A stretch of 43,157 nt of DNA from a virus. A program made the translations under genes and the position numbers. The stretch lies in the IMG/VR virus record IMGVR_UViG_3300010354_000178, positions 1-43,157 of that record. One strand, written 5' to 3'. Every line of letters starts with the position of its first letter. The stretch's first letter is position 1. Below the pieces are notes generated by a model. It was given only the letters and a program-made list of their open reading frames with translations. It was not told the DNA's origin and did no database searches. Below, in pieces: positions 31,441-39,850 of the stretch.

Positions 31441-33638
31441 CCGCCACCAACACAAGCAGCAGAACCTATAGTATCAACATCTACATATTTAACTTCTTTA
31501 AGCTCTTCATCCCACTTAATATCAGAAATAGTTTGTTGAATCTTCTCCCATTTATGAAGTAGATAAACATCCTTAAAGCAATACTCAGTTTTCTTAAGAT
31601 CACCATTAAAGTAGTTTGAAGAGAATTTTTTAAATCTACGAATCCAATCTTTCTTCATAGTATTTTCATGATTATCCGCGGTGAGATCTTCTCCGTAACC
31701 ATTTGCAGTCATGCATGCAAGCCAAAGATTATCAAATGACTTTAATGCTTCTACGATAAGACCAGATGCCATAATAGCCCCTGCACCATACTTATCTACA
31801 ATCTCTTGTGATGTGAGTACTTGTGCATTAGGTGCTTGGAAATAATCTTTATCACCAGTCATTGGAAGAAATGATATGCCAGCAAAGTGATTGCGGTTAT
31901 TAAATACATAATCCTCAATAGCATCGTAGTCGTCAACAATGACAGTATTAGATACGTTGTGGCGAATACCAGGATGAGCGCATCTATCGATATTAGTGCC
32001 AGCATTTACCCAGTGCTCCTGTGCTTTCTTAATTAAATCGAGGTGTTTAACACCAATAAGGTCATTTTTAAATATAGATCCAGATTTAGAAATAACTGGG
32101 AATGAAATTGCATAATCAGTCTTACCTGAAGACCAAGCAGACTCTTCTACCATATTTGGATTCATTCTCTTAATAAGCTTAGCTACTTCTGTATCCTTAT
32201 TAAGCTGAATAGTACGAATATACATTGGTGCATGTTCTGCGTGAATACCAGAAGCGGTCATTAATAGTACAGATGCATTACCAGAAGGCTTGACGCAAGT
32301 TGTTCTGGCGGCGGGGTTGATTCCAAGAAGCGCTGCAACCTCAGCATTAGTTTCTCTAACAATTTGTGCACCTTTCTCTAGAATCTTTTCATCAAAAAGA
32401 ATACTAGGGTTATTCATCCACCCGGTAATTGAAACGCCGAGTAGAGCTTCTCTATCAAAGATTTCTTTAGAAGTTGAAGATAAAAATTTAAAATCTGTAT
32501 AACCTGCTTGAAGAGTTCCAAGGATAGAACCTGCACGACATGCGCGATAAAATACTTCCTCACTATCACACATACCACCATTAATCTCTGTTAGGTTGCA
32601 CCCCTGCCAGCCTGACTTACCGTTAATTTGAGGATACATACCAATCTCTACGCAAGGATTAGTAGTAATATCCTTATCATCAACGAAAAAGAATCCAGGC
32701 TCACCAAACTCTTTAATAGAAGTCATAAGTTTATTAAATTGTTCTCTAGTTATTGTGTCACGTACAATAACAGCGCTATTATTAGAACGGCCACGCTGTG
32801 GATTATCAATATACCAAGACCCGGTCTTTGCTGTAGCCATTTCGTCATCCTCAGGGGAGAAGAGACAGATTGTCGCAGAACGTCGTACACCACCAGAAAG
32901 CACAGCATCAGCAGCGTGCATAACAATATCGTATACATGGATTGGCCTCAATGAAACAGTCTTATCCTGGATAGTAAGACCTGTTAAAATATACTCGATA
33001 CGGTCCAGCGAGCGACGAAGAGGCTCAGGGCCTGGAGCTTTAAACCCTCCAGAAATCTTAGCACCCTTAGGACGAATTTGAGAAAGATCAAAATAAATTT
33101 TTCTACCTGCATATTCAGAGTACTTACCACCATTTTCAAAATAAGAAGACATAAGAACATCAAGCGCGGTTGCCCACCCCTCAATGGAATCTTCAACTAC
33201 GTGAGTCTTTGGCTGCTTAGTACGCGGCGCAATCTTAGGAAGCTTGTCAATATGATGCTTCTGTACTGAGAACCCTGCGCCAGCCCCACAAAGAAGAATA
33301 TAGAATACTTCACCAAAAAATTCAGGGCGATCTGCATATGAAGAAGTGCAATTATACATTTTCATTTGATGACGAATAAGCTGATCTCCACCAAACTGTA
33401 GTGCGCGTTGTGCACCAAGAACTAATTTCTGCTTATAAGCAGTAGCTGCTTCATCCATTAATGCCATTAACTTTGATGACATTTTGTCAGCGTAGAATCC
33501 TGTATGCATATGCATTACACGATTAACTGCTTCTGACCAAGTTTCGTATCGACTTTCACCTTCTACAAATCGAGCATATCCTTCATAAAACTTCGCATCA
33601 GAGAGAAGTTTTTTCGTATCTTTATATAAAGCAGTCAT
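31425..33638 (-). CDS. nrdJ: Class II (adenosylcobalamin-dependent) ribonucleotide reductase, monomeric type
   Basis: 737 residues, nearly the length of Lactobacillus leichmannii RTPR (739), and the same residue plan: C97 in MYNCTSS and C347 in GCNLTEING (active-site redox pair), the thiyl cysteine C329 with E331 in TTNPCVEIGM, and the C-terminal shuttle CVGGGC (C729, C734). It reduces ribonucleoside triphosphates to deoxynucleotides for phage DNA synthesis using cobalamin, so the host must make or import B12. Codon use is somewhat GC-richer than the small genes around it. Glutaredoxin lies 2 kb downstream. The ATG at 33638 follows the AbrB-like gene by one base. Confidence 0.95.
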   Translation of the reverse strand: MTALYKDTKKLLSDAKFYEGYARFVEGESRYETWSEAVNRVMHMHTGFYADKMSSKLMALMDEAATAYKQKLVLGAQRALQFGGDQLIRHQMKMYNCTSSYADRPEFFGEVFYILLCGAGAGFSVQKHHIDKLPKIAPRTKQPKTHVVEDSIEGWATALDVLMSSYFENGGKYSEYAGRKIYFDLSQIRPKGAKISGGFKAPGPEPLRRSLDRIEYILTGLTIQDKTVSLRPIHVYDIVMHAADAVLSGGVRRSATICLFSPEDDEMATAKTGSWYIDNPQRGRSNNSAVIVRDTITREQFNKLMTSIKEFGEPGFFFVDDKDITTNPCVEIGMYPQINGKSGWQGCNLTEINGGMCDSEEVFYRACRAGSILGTLQAGYTDFKFLSSTSKEIFDREALLGVSITGWMNNPSILFDEKILEKGAQIVRETNAEVAALLGINPAARTTCVKPSGNASVLLMTASGIHAEHAPMYIRTIQLNKDTEVAKLIKRMNPNMVEESAWSSGKTDYAISFPVISKSGSIFKNDLIGVKHLDLIKKAQEHWVNAGTNIDRCAHPGIRHNVSNTVIVDDYDAIEDYVFNNRNHFAGISFLPMTGDKDYFQAPNAQVLTSQEIVDKYGAGAIMASGLIVEALKSFDNLWLACMTANGYGEDLTADNHENTMKKDWIRRFKKFSSNYFNGDLKKTEYCFKDVYLLHKWEKIQQTISDIKWDEELKEVKYVDVDTIGSAACVGGGCELF

Positions 33639-33639
33639 A

Positions 33640-33810
33640 TTAGTCCTCTTTCTTTTCTTCTTTTTTTCTTACCGTGAAAGTACCGTCTTTATTATCAATC
33701 CATTCAACTATATCATTCTCTTTCCATCCAAGCTCATCAGCTATATCAGAAAGATCAATAAAGTATTCATCAAGCTTTTCGTCGTAAATAATATTTGTTG
33801 TACGCTTCAT
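33640..33810 (-). CDS. Small AbrB/MazE-like protein
   Basis: 56 residues from the ATG at 33810, which overlaps the primase stop as ATGA and has GGAG 8 bases upstream. ELGWKENDIVEWIDNKDGTF resembles the swapped-hairpin end of AbrB/MazE-type DNA-binding proteins. A transcription-control role or an orphan antitoxin is possible; no toxin gene is next to it. Confidence 0.6.
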   Translation of the reverse strand: MKRTTNIIYDEKLDEYFIDLSDIADELGWKENDIVEWIDNKDGTFTVRKKEEKKED

Positions 33811-34844
33811 ACTCGACTCCATTGCTGCAATCTCATCTTTGCAGCTAACCCGTTAAATGTATTTTGATCAATAACAGCTTGAATTGAAGCCCCGTCTAAA
33901 TCTTGTTTAAGTACCATATCATTAATATCTTTCTGCTCAATCCAATCAGGCCAAATACAAACATTATACCCATTGTCGATAGCTTTAGATATTTTCTTAA
34001 CTATTTCTTTATTACGTGGCTCATTATCATAAACAATAACAATTTTATCTCTTTCTGCTATTAAGTTTAAATTAATATCAGAACCTGCCATTGCAATACA
34101 ATTAGTAAGGAATAGGCTATCGATCGGTCCTTCAACAATATAGACTTTTTTAGTCTTATCAATTGAATCTAAACCGAATACCTTTTCCTTTGTGTCGTCG
34201 AGAATTACAGTTGAATATCGTAGCCCGGATTTCTTACTTACAGCTCGTCCAGTAAATCCAAAAACGTATCCCCTACTATCAATAAAAGGGAATACGATGC
34301 GCGGCTCATCGAGAGCGAGCGCTTTTTCATTAAACTTGTCTGGTAGTACTGTATTAACCCAGTGATAATATGTAGGCGAATAATAAATTCTAAAATGCGT
34401 ATTTGAGGGTATTTTACGCTCTAAAATATATTTTTTTGCTGGGTGTTCATGTTTAAGTTGAGATATTTTTTTAAGATCTTTGAACGGATCAAAATGATCT
34501 ATACGTCTCGTAGCAAACTTATCTATAGCGGGTACAAACTGCTCTTCTTCAGGCTGTCCTTGTTCTTTTAACGATTCTATACGATATTCAGAATATAGAA
34601 GTGGGTTAGTAGTCTTAATAAACTTACTTAGAGATGTGCTGTAACTACAGTTGAAACACTTGTAGTTAATACGCCCTTCATTTTCATAGAAATGACCGCG
34701 AGTTTTAAATTTATTGCTCTGTGAATCACCACATATAGGACATCTAAACTTAGCAATATAAGGCTTAGTTTTTACTATCTTAAACTGTTCAAGTGTTGAA
34801 CCAGCAAGTGATGCATATTTCTGTTCTAACCATAACAAATTCAT
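33807..34844 (-). CDS. 61: DNA primase, gp61-like
   Basis: 345 residues (T4 gp61: 342). An N-terminal zinc finger has CPIC (C35, C38) and CFNC (C63, C66). A TOPRIM-type region has KVYIVEGPIDSLFLTNCIAM with the catalytic Glu, and KIVIVYDNEPRN. RIVFPFIDSRGYVFGFTGRA is the usual primase segment before it. It makes lagging-strand primers with the gp41 helicase. A consensus early promoter (34873-34900) is directly upstream, suggesting this gene leads an early operon with the AbrB-like gene and nrdJ. Confidence 0.92.
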   Translation of the reverse strand: MNLLWLEQKYASLAGSTLEQFKIVKTKPYIAKFRCPICGDSQSNKFKTRGHFYENEGRINYKCFNCSYSTSLSKFIKTTNPLLYSEYRIESLKEQGQPEEEQFVPAIDKFATRRIDHFDPFKDLKKISQLKHEHPAKKYILERKIPSNTHFRIYYSPTYYHWVNTVLPDKFNEKALALDEPRIVFPFIDSRGYVFGFTGRAVSKKSGLRYSTVILDDTKEKVFGLDSIDKTKKVYIVEGPIDSLFLTNCIAMAGSDINLNLIAERDKIVIVYDNEPRNKEIVKKISKAIDNGYNVCIWPDWIEQKDINDMVLKQDLDGASIQAVIDQNTFNGLAAKMRLQQWSRV

Positions 34845-34872
34845 ATTACTCTATCCTTATTCGAACAGAGTT

Positions 34873-34900
34873 ATTATATAGTAGCTAGAAAGAAAATCAA
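34873..34900 (-). promoter_or_regulatory. Sigma70-like early promoter for primase/nrdJ block
   Basis: Minus strand: TTGATT, 16-base spacer, perfect TATAAT, about 30 bases before the primase ATG. The -35 element overlaps the stop of the spanin lipoprotein gene. Confidence 0.75.
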
Positions 34901-35184
34901 CTCTTTTTATTTGCTGCTAGTGTTTTTTCTGCATCTTCGTAAAACTTACGAATTGCTTCAATATTGTTTTTACAAGTTACATTGTAGCGTTGCTGTTTTA
35001 CTAATAGCTGGCCGAGCTCTTTTTCTGTAAGTGTGCTAGGATTAGGAAACTTTGTAACTGTAGGGCATTTGTAAAAGTCGTCTGGTGCTTTAATAACTTT
35101 GTATTCAGGAGCAACTAATTTTACTTCTTTAGTAGCACACGCAGATAAAATTAATGCTAAAGGAATAATTATTAAATATTTCAT
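34897..35184 (-). CDS. Outer-membrane spanin lipoprotein (Rz1-like)
   Basis: 95 residues with a lipoprotein signal: MKYLIIIPLALILSACATKE, lipobox LSAC with C16 as the lipid site. The rest is a short Pro/Lys-containing and helical stretch (ELGQLLVKQQRYNVTCKNNI). Its ATG overlaps the upstream inner-spanin stop by four bases (35181-35184), the tandem arrangement of many i-spanin/o-spanin pairs. Together they would fuse inner and outer membranes at the end of lysis. The size is at the upper end for Rz1-type proteins. Confidence 0.8.
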   Translation of the reverse strand: MKYLIIIPLALILSACATKEVKLVAPEYKVIKAPDDFYKCPTVTKFPNPSTLTEKELGQLLVKQQRYNVTCKNNIEAIRKFYEDAEKTLAANKKS

Positions 35185-35579
35185 TTTACACCGTATGTAG
35201 AGTCTAATTCTTTGACAACTTCTTTAAGATATGGTGATACTTGATTATTGCCATCATTAGTAGTTGTTGTACCACTTTCTGTAGTTATAACTTTAGTTGT
35301 TTCCATTCTTCTTTCAAAATTATCTAATTCTCGTTCTCTCTCAGCAATAGCGTCTCGAATACGTTGAGCATTATCATCAATTACTACTGTTTGCTGCTTA
35401 AATTCTTCTTCTTTTTTAGCAACTAATTCTTCTTGAGCTTTATTAAAAGCTTCAGTCGCTTTATTCCATACTTCACTATCATGCCATGTAAGCCATCCAA
35501 AAAATAATCCTGATCCTAAAATTACTAGTGTAATAATAGTACCTATTTTACTTCCGAACATTAATCCTAGTAATGGCAT
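35181..35579 (-). CDS. Inner-membrane spanin (Rz-like)
   Basis: 132 residues: one N-terminal membrane segment (IGTIITLVILGSGLFFGWLTW, residues 12-32) and a long periplasmic coiled coil (AFNKAQEELVAKKEEEFKQQ ... RERELDNFERRM), ending in a Thr/Asn-rich linker and a terminal helix. The layout is that of i-spanins. It overlaps the o-spanin gene by four bases and follows the nucleotidyltransferase-like gene by one base. Confidence 0.8.
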   Translation of the reverse strand: MPLLGLMFGSKIGTIITLVILGSGLFFGWLTWHDSEVWNKATEAFNKAQEELVAKKEEEFKQQTVVIDDNAQRIRDAIAERERELDNFERRMETTKVITTESGTTTTNDGNNQVSPYLKEVVKELDSTYGVK

Positions 35580-36784
35580 TATAGAGAAAGTCCTTTATCC
35601 ATTTTTGATCTTTCATAATCATTTATCTTATCTAAATAACCTTGATTGCGGAGATCTTTGAAAATTAAATTACCAAACGCAAACTCACCGCTTTTAGCAA
35701 TAGAATCACCACGCATAGTTCTTATTTTCTTTTTAAGAGAATCAATAGCATCAGTATCTGCTTGTTGATCAATAAGCTTATCAATCATGTCTTTATAAAA
35801 TTGTACTTTATTTTGCAAACTAGCATTGCTGCCAAAATCTAAACCTAGATATTCGGGTGCTTGAAGCCATGATTGTTTCATTACAGAGTACACACCTTGA
35901 CCGTAATGCGCATGTTCTTCTGGATCTTGAGCGTATAACTCTACAGGATAACCATATATGTGAATATCTGGGTGAGTGAGAGTCCATAAAATCTTTTTAT
36001 CTTGTAGATACTCATCTACAAATTCTCTATTAGGATTAAGTGAATCTCTATTAACAATTAAATGTAAATCAATATCTGATTGTGGTGTGTAATTATAATT
36101 AACGTTACCACCAGTAATAATTATATCTTGAATTTTATCATCAGGAATTTTTGCAAAATTTTTCCACGCATCAGCTATTTGAAGTAACTTGCCTCTCACT
36201 TCATCTTTTAAAATATTACCGTCCCATAATTTACTATTTAATTCTTTATGATACTCTAAAGATGTATCTTCACCTACCATAGCAGGCATTCTACGACGAA
36301 TTAGCCCCATTAAAAGATTGGTAGTTTTTTCATTATTTTTGATATATTTACGTCTTGATTTAGGGGGTATTTTAAGATCAGAAGGTCCTAATCCTGCAAT
36401 TCCAGCAGTAGAATTAACTGGCGCGTCTTCATAGACTTGTTTTACTTCGTTAAATATTTTATTAAAATTTTCTTCTAATTCAAAAAGAGAATTTTCTAAA
36501 TTATTCTCATTAATGTTTTTTTCTTCTCTCATCAAATAGATAGCAGCAGCAATTGATGCAAGTTGAGATTGCCCGCCTGGAATCATACCTATAAGTTTTT
36601 TAAGATTAATTATTAATATGTCAAATTTACTTAAAGCTCTTGACTCTTCATAATTAAAAAGTTCTCTACGTTTTAACACGTTGCCGTTTGCATCTATAAG
36701 ACCTAATCTATATGCATCCATTTGAGTAAATGGTGTTGTAAGTCTTTTTAAAAATTCGTATAAAATAAAAGTATCTACAAACAT
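35579..36784 (-). CDS. Nucleotidyltransferase-fold protein of marine T4-like phages
   Basis: 401 residues in two parts. Residues 1-90 (MFVDTFILYEFLKRLTTPFT, YRLGLID, FDILIINLKKLIGMIPGGQS) form a helical domain known from other marine T4-like phages. Residues about 185-295 hold a Pol-beta-type nucleotidyltransferase signature: ITGGNVNYNYTPQSDIDLHL (G225, G226, then D237-x-D239) and a third acid, E280 in YPVELYAQD. The metal-binding triad looks intact, so activity is possible, but substrate is unknown. It overlaps the i-spanin gene by one base, and sits with structural genes. Confidence 0.75.
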   Translation of the reverse strand: MFVDTFILYEFLKRLTTPFTQMDAYRLGLIDANGNVLKRRELFNYEESRALSKFDILIINLKKLIGMIPGGQSQLASIAAAIYLMREEKNINENNLENSLFELEENFNKIFNEVKQVYEDAPVNSTAGIAGLGPSDLKIPPKSRRKYIKNNEKTTNLLMGLIRRRMPAMVGEDTSLEYHKELNSKLWDGNILKDEVRGKLLQIADAWKNFAKIPDDKIQDIIITGGNVNYNYTPQSDIDLHLIVNRDSLNPNREFVDEYLQDKKILWTLTHPDIHIYGYPVELYAQDPEEHAHYGQGVYSVMKQSWLQAPEYLGLDFGSNASLQNKVQFYKDMIDKLIDQQADTDAIDSLKKKIRTMRGDSIAKSGEFAFGNLIFKDLRNQGYLDKINDYERSKMDKGLSL

Positions 36785-36785
36785 T

Positions 36786-37178
36786 TTAAATCTTCTTTAA
36801 TGCATTTCTAATAGATTGATCGGGGGTTATGTTTTCTATTATAACAGTTTTATTTTCAATACCAATACCGTCAATTCGAGTAGGTAAATAACTTAATAGT
36901 TCTAAAAAGGGTAATAATAAACTTTCCATACCTTTTAATTTAAAAAACAATAATCTAGTAGCAGCAATAGGTTGAAATACATTATATATTACTATAATAT
37001 GATTTAATATTAATCGTTCTTTTAAATCACCCTCTTCAAGATATCTATTAAAAAGTCTTTTTATATATTTAAATCTTTTTAAATCTTCATAAAATTCTAT
37101 TGTATCAAAACATTGCGCGTTTTCATAGTTTTTAGCTGCATAAAGTAAAAAATTGGATTCATCAAGTCTATCAACCAT
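36786..37178 (-). CDS. Conserved T4-like phage protein, unknown
   Basis: 130 residues: NFLLYAAKNYENAQCFDTIE, FYEDLKRFKYIKRLFNRYLE, then GDLKERLILNHIIVIYNVF and LLPFLELLSYLP. This helical family is common in marine T4-like phages, next to the nucleotidyltransferase-like gene. No function known; a structural or assembly role is suggested by neighbours. Confidence 0.75.
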   Translation of the reverse strand: MVDRLDESNFLLYAAKNYENAQCFDTIEFYEDLKRFKYIKRLFNRYLEEGDLKERLILNHIIVIYNVFQPIAATRLLFFKLKGMESLLLPFLELLSYLPTRIDGIGIENKTVIIENITPDQSIRNALKKI

Positions 37179-37186
37179 AATATTGT

Positions 37187-38053
37187 TTAAGCGCCTGTAC
37201 CACCATTTAATGATTTAACAACTGCTGCTATTCTATCAATAGCATCTTCTATAGTTGATGGAGGAGAGCCTGTCCAGTTACTAGAGTTTGCGACGTATGT
37301 TGTGCCAGTAGCTGAAAATGTAGTATTAACAGTACTATTACCAATAGTTAATGTAGTAGAATTAGCTATAAAAGTAGTACCAACTTTAAAATCTGTACTT
37401 GTATTTACATACACTGAGCTAGCGTTAATTGTAAGCTTGATAGATTGTGTATTAGCACTTCCAGCGTGAAGTTTAAGCTCTTTAGCGGCTCCTAAAACAC
37501 CTACTGTAAAGTTCCCATTACTTGCATAGATATAGCCATCTCCACCCCCACCTATATTGTAATCAGGATTATTATATGTAGAGCTGTTAATACCAAAGTC
37601 AACATAATCAACAGTATCATTACCAGTGTCAGCGGTAATGACTAAATCGCCGGAAGCGTTTGTACCGCTATTAGCATTTTGAATAACACTTTGTAGATAG
37701 CTATTTGTTGAGCCATCAATCTCAATAAGTGAATTATTAAAAGCAAACCCTGCTGCATTACCCACTTGTATTTTTGAAGTAGCAGTAATAGCATTTACTG
37801 AAATATCTGAGTTAACGCTTAGGTGGCCTGTAGCGTTAACAGTTAAGTTGGTACCTACTTTAATAGTACCATTTGAAGAACTATTAGCATAAGGTAATTG
37901 TCTTAACGTAGCATTAGCTAAAGAGTTAACTAAGTTATTTGCAGTTATTTTTTTAGTTGTAGGTGAACCAGAAGGATCAGTAACAACTACTAATATATCG
38001 GTATTAGCAATAGTAGTAGCAGCTGTTAACTCAGTTATTTTAGTCGTTGCCAT
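37187..38053 (-). CDS. Virion structural or fibre-like protein
   Basis: 288 residues, Thr/Ser/Asn/Gly-rich beta sequence. The opening MATTKITELTAATTIANTDI, LVVVTDPSGSPTTKKITANNL is common at the N-terminus of phage fibre and structural proteins. The middle has repeating strands (FKVGTTFIANSTTLTIGNST) like a fibre shaft, and the end TIEDAIDRIAAVVKSLNGG is a short helix. It likely forms a trimeric fibre or decoration; no catalytic motif is seen. Confidence 0.65.
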   Translation of the reverse strand: MATTKITELTAATTIANTDILVVVTDPSGSPTTKKITANNLVNSLANATLRQLPYANSSSNGTIKVGTNLTVNATGHLSVNSDISVNAITATSKIQVGNAAGFAFNNSLIEIDGSTNSYLQSVIQNANSGTNASGDLVITADTGNDTVDYVDFGINSSTYNNPDYNIGGGGDGYIYASNGNFTVGVLGAAKELKLHAGSANTQSIKLTINASSVYVNTSTDFKVGTTFIANSTTLTIGNSTVNTTFSATGTTYVANSSNWTGSPPSTIEDAIDRIAAVVKSLNGGTGA

Positions 38054-38075
38054 CCTGGTTCACCTAAATTAAGTA

Positions 38076-39083
38076 TTAAGAATCTTTAAAGATTGTATCT
38101 TCTGCGTCATTGGTTACTGAACCAGCTGCTACAAGAGTTTCGTACTGAATACGGCCAGCACGACCACCTGTACCTCTAATTCTTCTTACCCAACCAGCAT
38201 GGAATCCACCCTTGTTGGCTGCACCGCTGATTACTGCTTCTGCAGTTGCAGTTTCACCAGTAAGTGAGTGACCTGTTTCGTCTACACCTGCAGTAAGATC
38301 AATTGCAGAACCACTTGAAGTAGCAGCGAGCTTAACTGTAGTTGTATTTGATGACTGGATGTAGTAGTATGATCCGTTTGAGAGACCACCAACTGCAGTA
38401 TTACCAGCAGCAACTAGATAGCGAACTCTGTCACCAGCTAGGAAGAGACTGTTTGCAGTAGAAATTGCAATTGTATCACTTGTGTTTGAAACTGCAGATA
38501 ATCCGTTAAAAGTTACTGCAGAAGGTGCTGCGATAGCTACTGTTGGTGAAGTTAGGAACCCTTGACCAACTTGGTTAGCATTTACAGCTTCAATTCTACC
38601 TGATGAGTTAGCAGTAGCATTTGCAGATGCACCAGAGCCACCATTAGTTACTGTAAGAGTAACTGCAGCGTTTGCGCCATATCCGGAACCCGGTGAAGTG
38701 ATAATATATTCTACGATACTACCGTTTGATACACCCATTTCAGTTGTATCAACACCATACACTTGATTAGCGTTTACACCAGTTGCATCTGTAAGAGCAA
38801 CATAAGATGGCTTTTCGCTAAATGAATAAGCATTACCTGCTGAGGTAGCAGTTACTGAACCGTTACCCTGGTTAATACCTGAAACAACCTGAAGTGAGGT
38901 TGAGTTAGTAATTGAAACTATTGCATAGTTTAAGTTTGCAGTTGCGCCTGCAGTTACTTTAATATAGTTACCGATAACTGCTTCTGTATCGAAAGCAGTA
39001 CCAGAACCAGTTACGAGACCGTTAGCAGCAATAGTAACAGTACCGCTTCCAGTCTTAGTATCTTTATTTCCCCATAGAGACAT
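38076..39083 (-). CDS. Abundant-looking virion structural protein
   Basis: 335 residues. N-terminus MSLWGNKDTKTGSGTV and C-terminus HAGWVRRIRGTGGRAGRIQY, ETLVAAGS, EDTIFKDS are hallmark ends of a structural protein family of marine T4-like phages. Between them are a Gly-rich unit (GSGYGANAAVTLTVTNGGSG) and one copy of the dispersed module (38251-38510). GC and codon use are higher than in neighbours, as for gp32, suggesting strong expression. A head or tail surface role is inferred. Confidence 0.8.
   Translation of the reverse strand: MSLWGNKDTKTGSGTVTIAANGLVTGSGTAFDTEAVIGNYIKVTAGATANLNYAIVSITNSTSLQVVSGINQGNGSVTATSAGNAYSFSEKPSYVALTDATGVNANQVYGVDTTEMGVSNGSIVEYIITSPGSGYGANAAVTLTVTNGGSGASANATANSSGRIEAVNANQVGQGFLTSPTVAIAAPSAVTFNGLSAVSNTSDTIAISTANSLFLAGDRVRYLVAAGNTAVGGLSNGSYYYIQSSNTTTVKLAATSSGSAIDLTAGVDETGHSLTGETATAEAVISGAANKGGFHAGWVRRIRGTGGRAGRIQYETLVAAGSVTNDAEDTIFKDS
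38251..38510 (-). repeat. Dispersed structural module, copy in the 335-residue protein
   Basis: FNGLSAVSNTSDTIAISTAN ... GNTAVGGLSNGSYYYIQSSN ... DETGHSLTGET. Same module plan as in gp7 and gp8 although about 34 kb away. Confidence 0.8.
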
Positions 39084-39086
39084 TGT

Positions 39087-39236
39087 TTATTTTCCTTCTC
39101 CTAATAAATCTTTGATGTAAGTTGATTCTTTATAAAAAACAGATTTATCTTTAATATATTTAGGTTTTATAAGACCTGCGGTATTATTAGACGTCACATT
39201 ATTAGAGCTGTTATTAGCTACTTGTTTCTTGCTCAT
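39087..39236 (-). CDS. Small basic hypothetical protein
   Basis: 49 residues, MSKKQVANNSSNNVTSNNTA, GLIKPKYIKDKSVFYKESTY, ending GEGK. Its ATG overlaps the dps stop as ATGA (39233-39236) and AGGAGAAGG near its end provides the ribosome binding site of the next gene. Asn-rich linker then a basic/aromatic motif. Unknown function. Confidence 0.65.
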   Translation of the reverse strand: MSKKQVANNSSNNVTSNNTAGLIKPKYIKDKSVFYKESTYIKDLLGEGK

Positions 39237-39820
39237 TTTCTTGAACTTTTAATAGCATTAGTGATTGCAGCTCTTCTCTTAGCAATATAATCGTCTGTTT
39301 TATCATTTTTACCGTCATTGTTAACATCAGCGTCTTCTTTACCTACTGGATCTAAAGCCTCTGTTGTAACAACTGCAATAATCGGCGTCTTAGAAGATGC
39401 TCTCAACATCCAACCATGCTTTTTATGAATATCAATGCGGTCTTGTAAAAAATTAGCAAGACCTAATTCATTAGCTGCTTCTGCAGATTTATATGCTATA
39501 GTTAAACTTGTAATAACTTTAGCATTATCCATTAAAGCAATTCTAATCATTTCATCTGCATTAATTACAATATTTTGATCTTCAATTGAAGTGAGATCTG
39601 AATATCTAGAAAGAGAACCAGGTGCATACCCACCTGCTGCTCTGATATGTTCAGCAATAGAATCTATTGCGCCAAACACTTCTTCATAAAGATTACCAAA
39701 CAACTCATGATACTGAGGAAAGTTGGGCCCTTCTACATTCCAATGAAAGTTATGAAGTTTCAAATAGAATGCAAAAGAATCAGCCAATACTACTTTCATA
39801 TTATTAATTAATTCTTCCAT
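39233..39820 (-). CDS. dps: Dps-like ferritin-family protein with EF-hand/dockerin-like tail
   Basis: 195 residues. The Dps ferroxidase set is complete with canonical spacing: H26 (NFHWNVEGPNF), H38, D53 and E57 (AIDSIAEHIRAAG), equal to H51/H63/D78/E82 of E. coli Dps. After the four-helix core, a tail (163-195) contains DVNNDGKNDKTD, a calcium-loop pattern with ligands D165, N167, D169 and D176, then a basic helix YIAKRRAAI. Dps stores iron and protects DNA from oxidants. It lies among structural genes behind a late-type promoter, so packaging in the virion is possible but unproven. Confidence 0.88.
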   Translation of the reverse strand: MEELINNMKVVLADSFAFYLKLHNFHWNVEGPNFPQYHELFGNLYEEVFGAIDSIAEHIRAAGGYAPGSLSRYSDLTSIEDQNIVINADEMIRIALMDNAKVITSLTIAYKSAEAANELGLANFLQDRIDIHKKHGWMLRASSKTPIIAVVTTEALDPVGKEDADVNNDGKNDKTDDYIAKRRAAITNAIKSSRK

Positions 39821-39842
39821 GTCTAATTCCTTTGTTTTATCT

Positions 39843-39850
39843 ATTTATTA
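39843..39850 (-). promoter_or_regulatory. Late-type promoter (AATAAATA) before dps
   Basis: AATAAATA on the minus strand matches the late consensus at seven of eight bases and lies 23 bases before the dps ATG, overlapping the end of the upstream gene. Confidence 0.4.
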
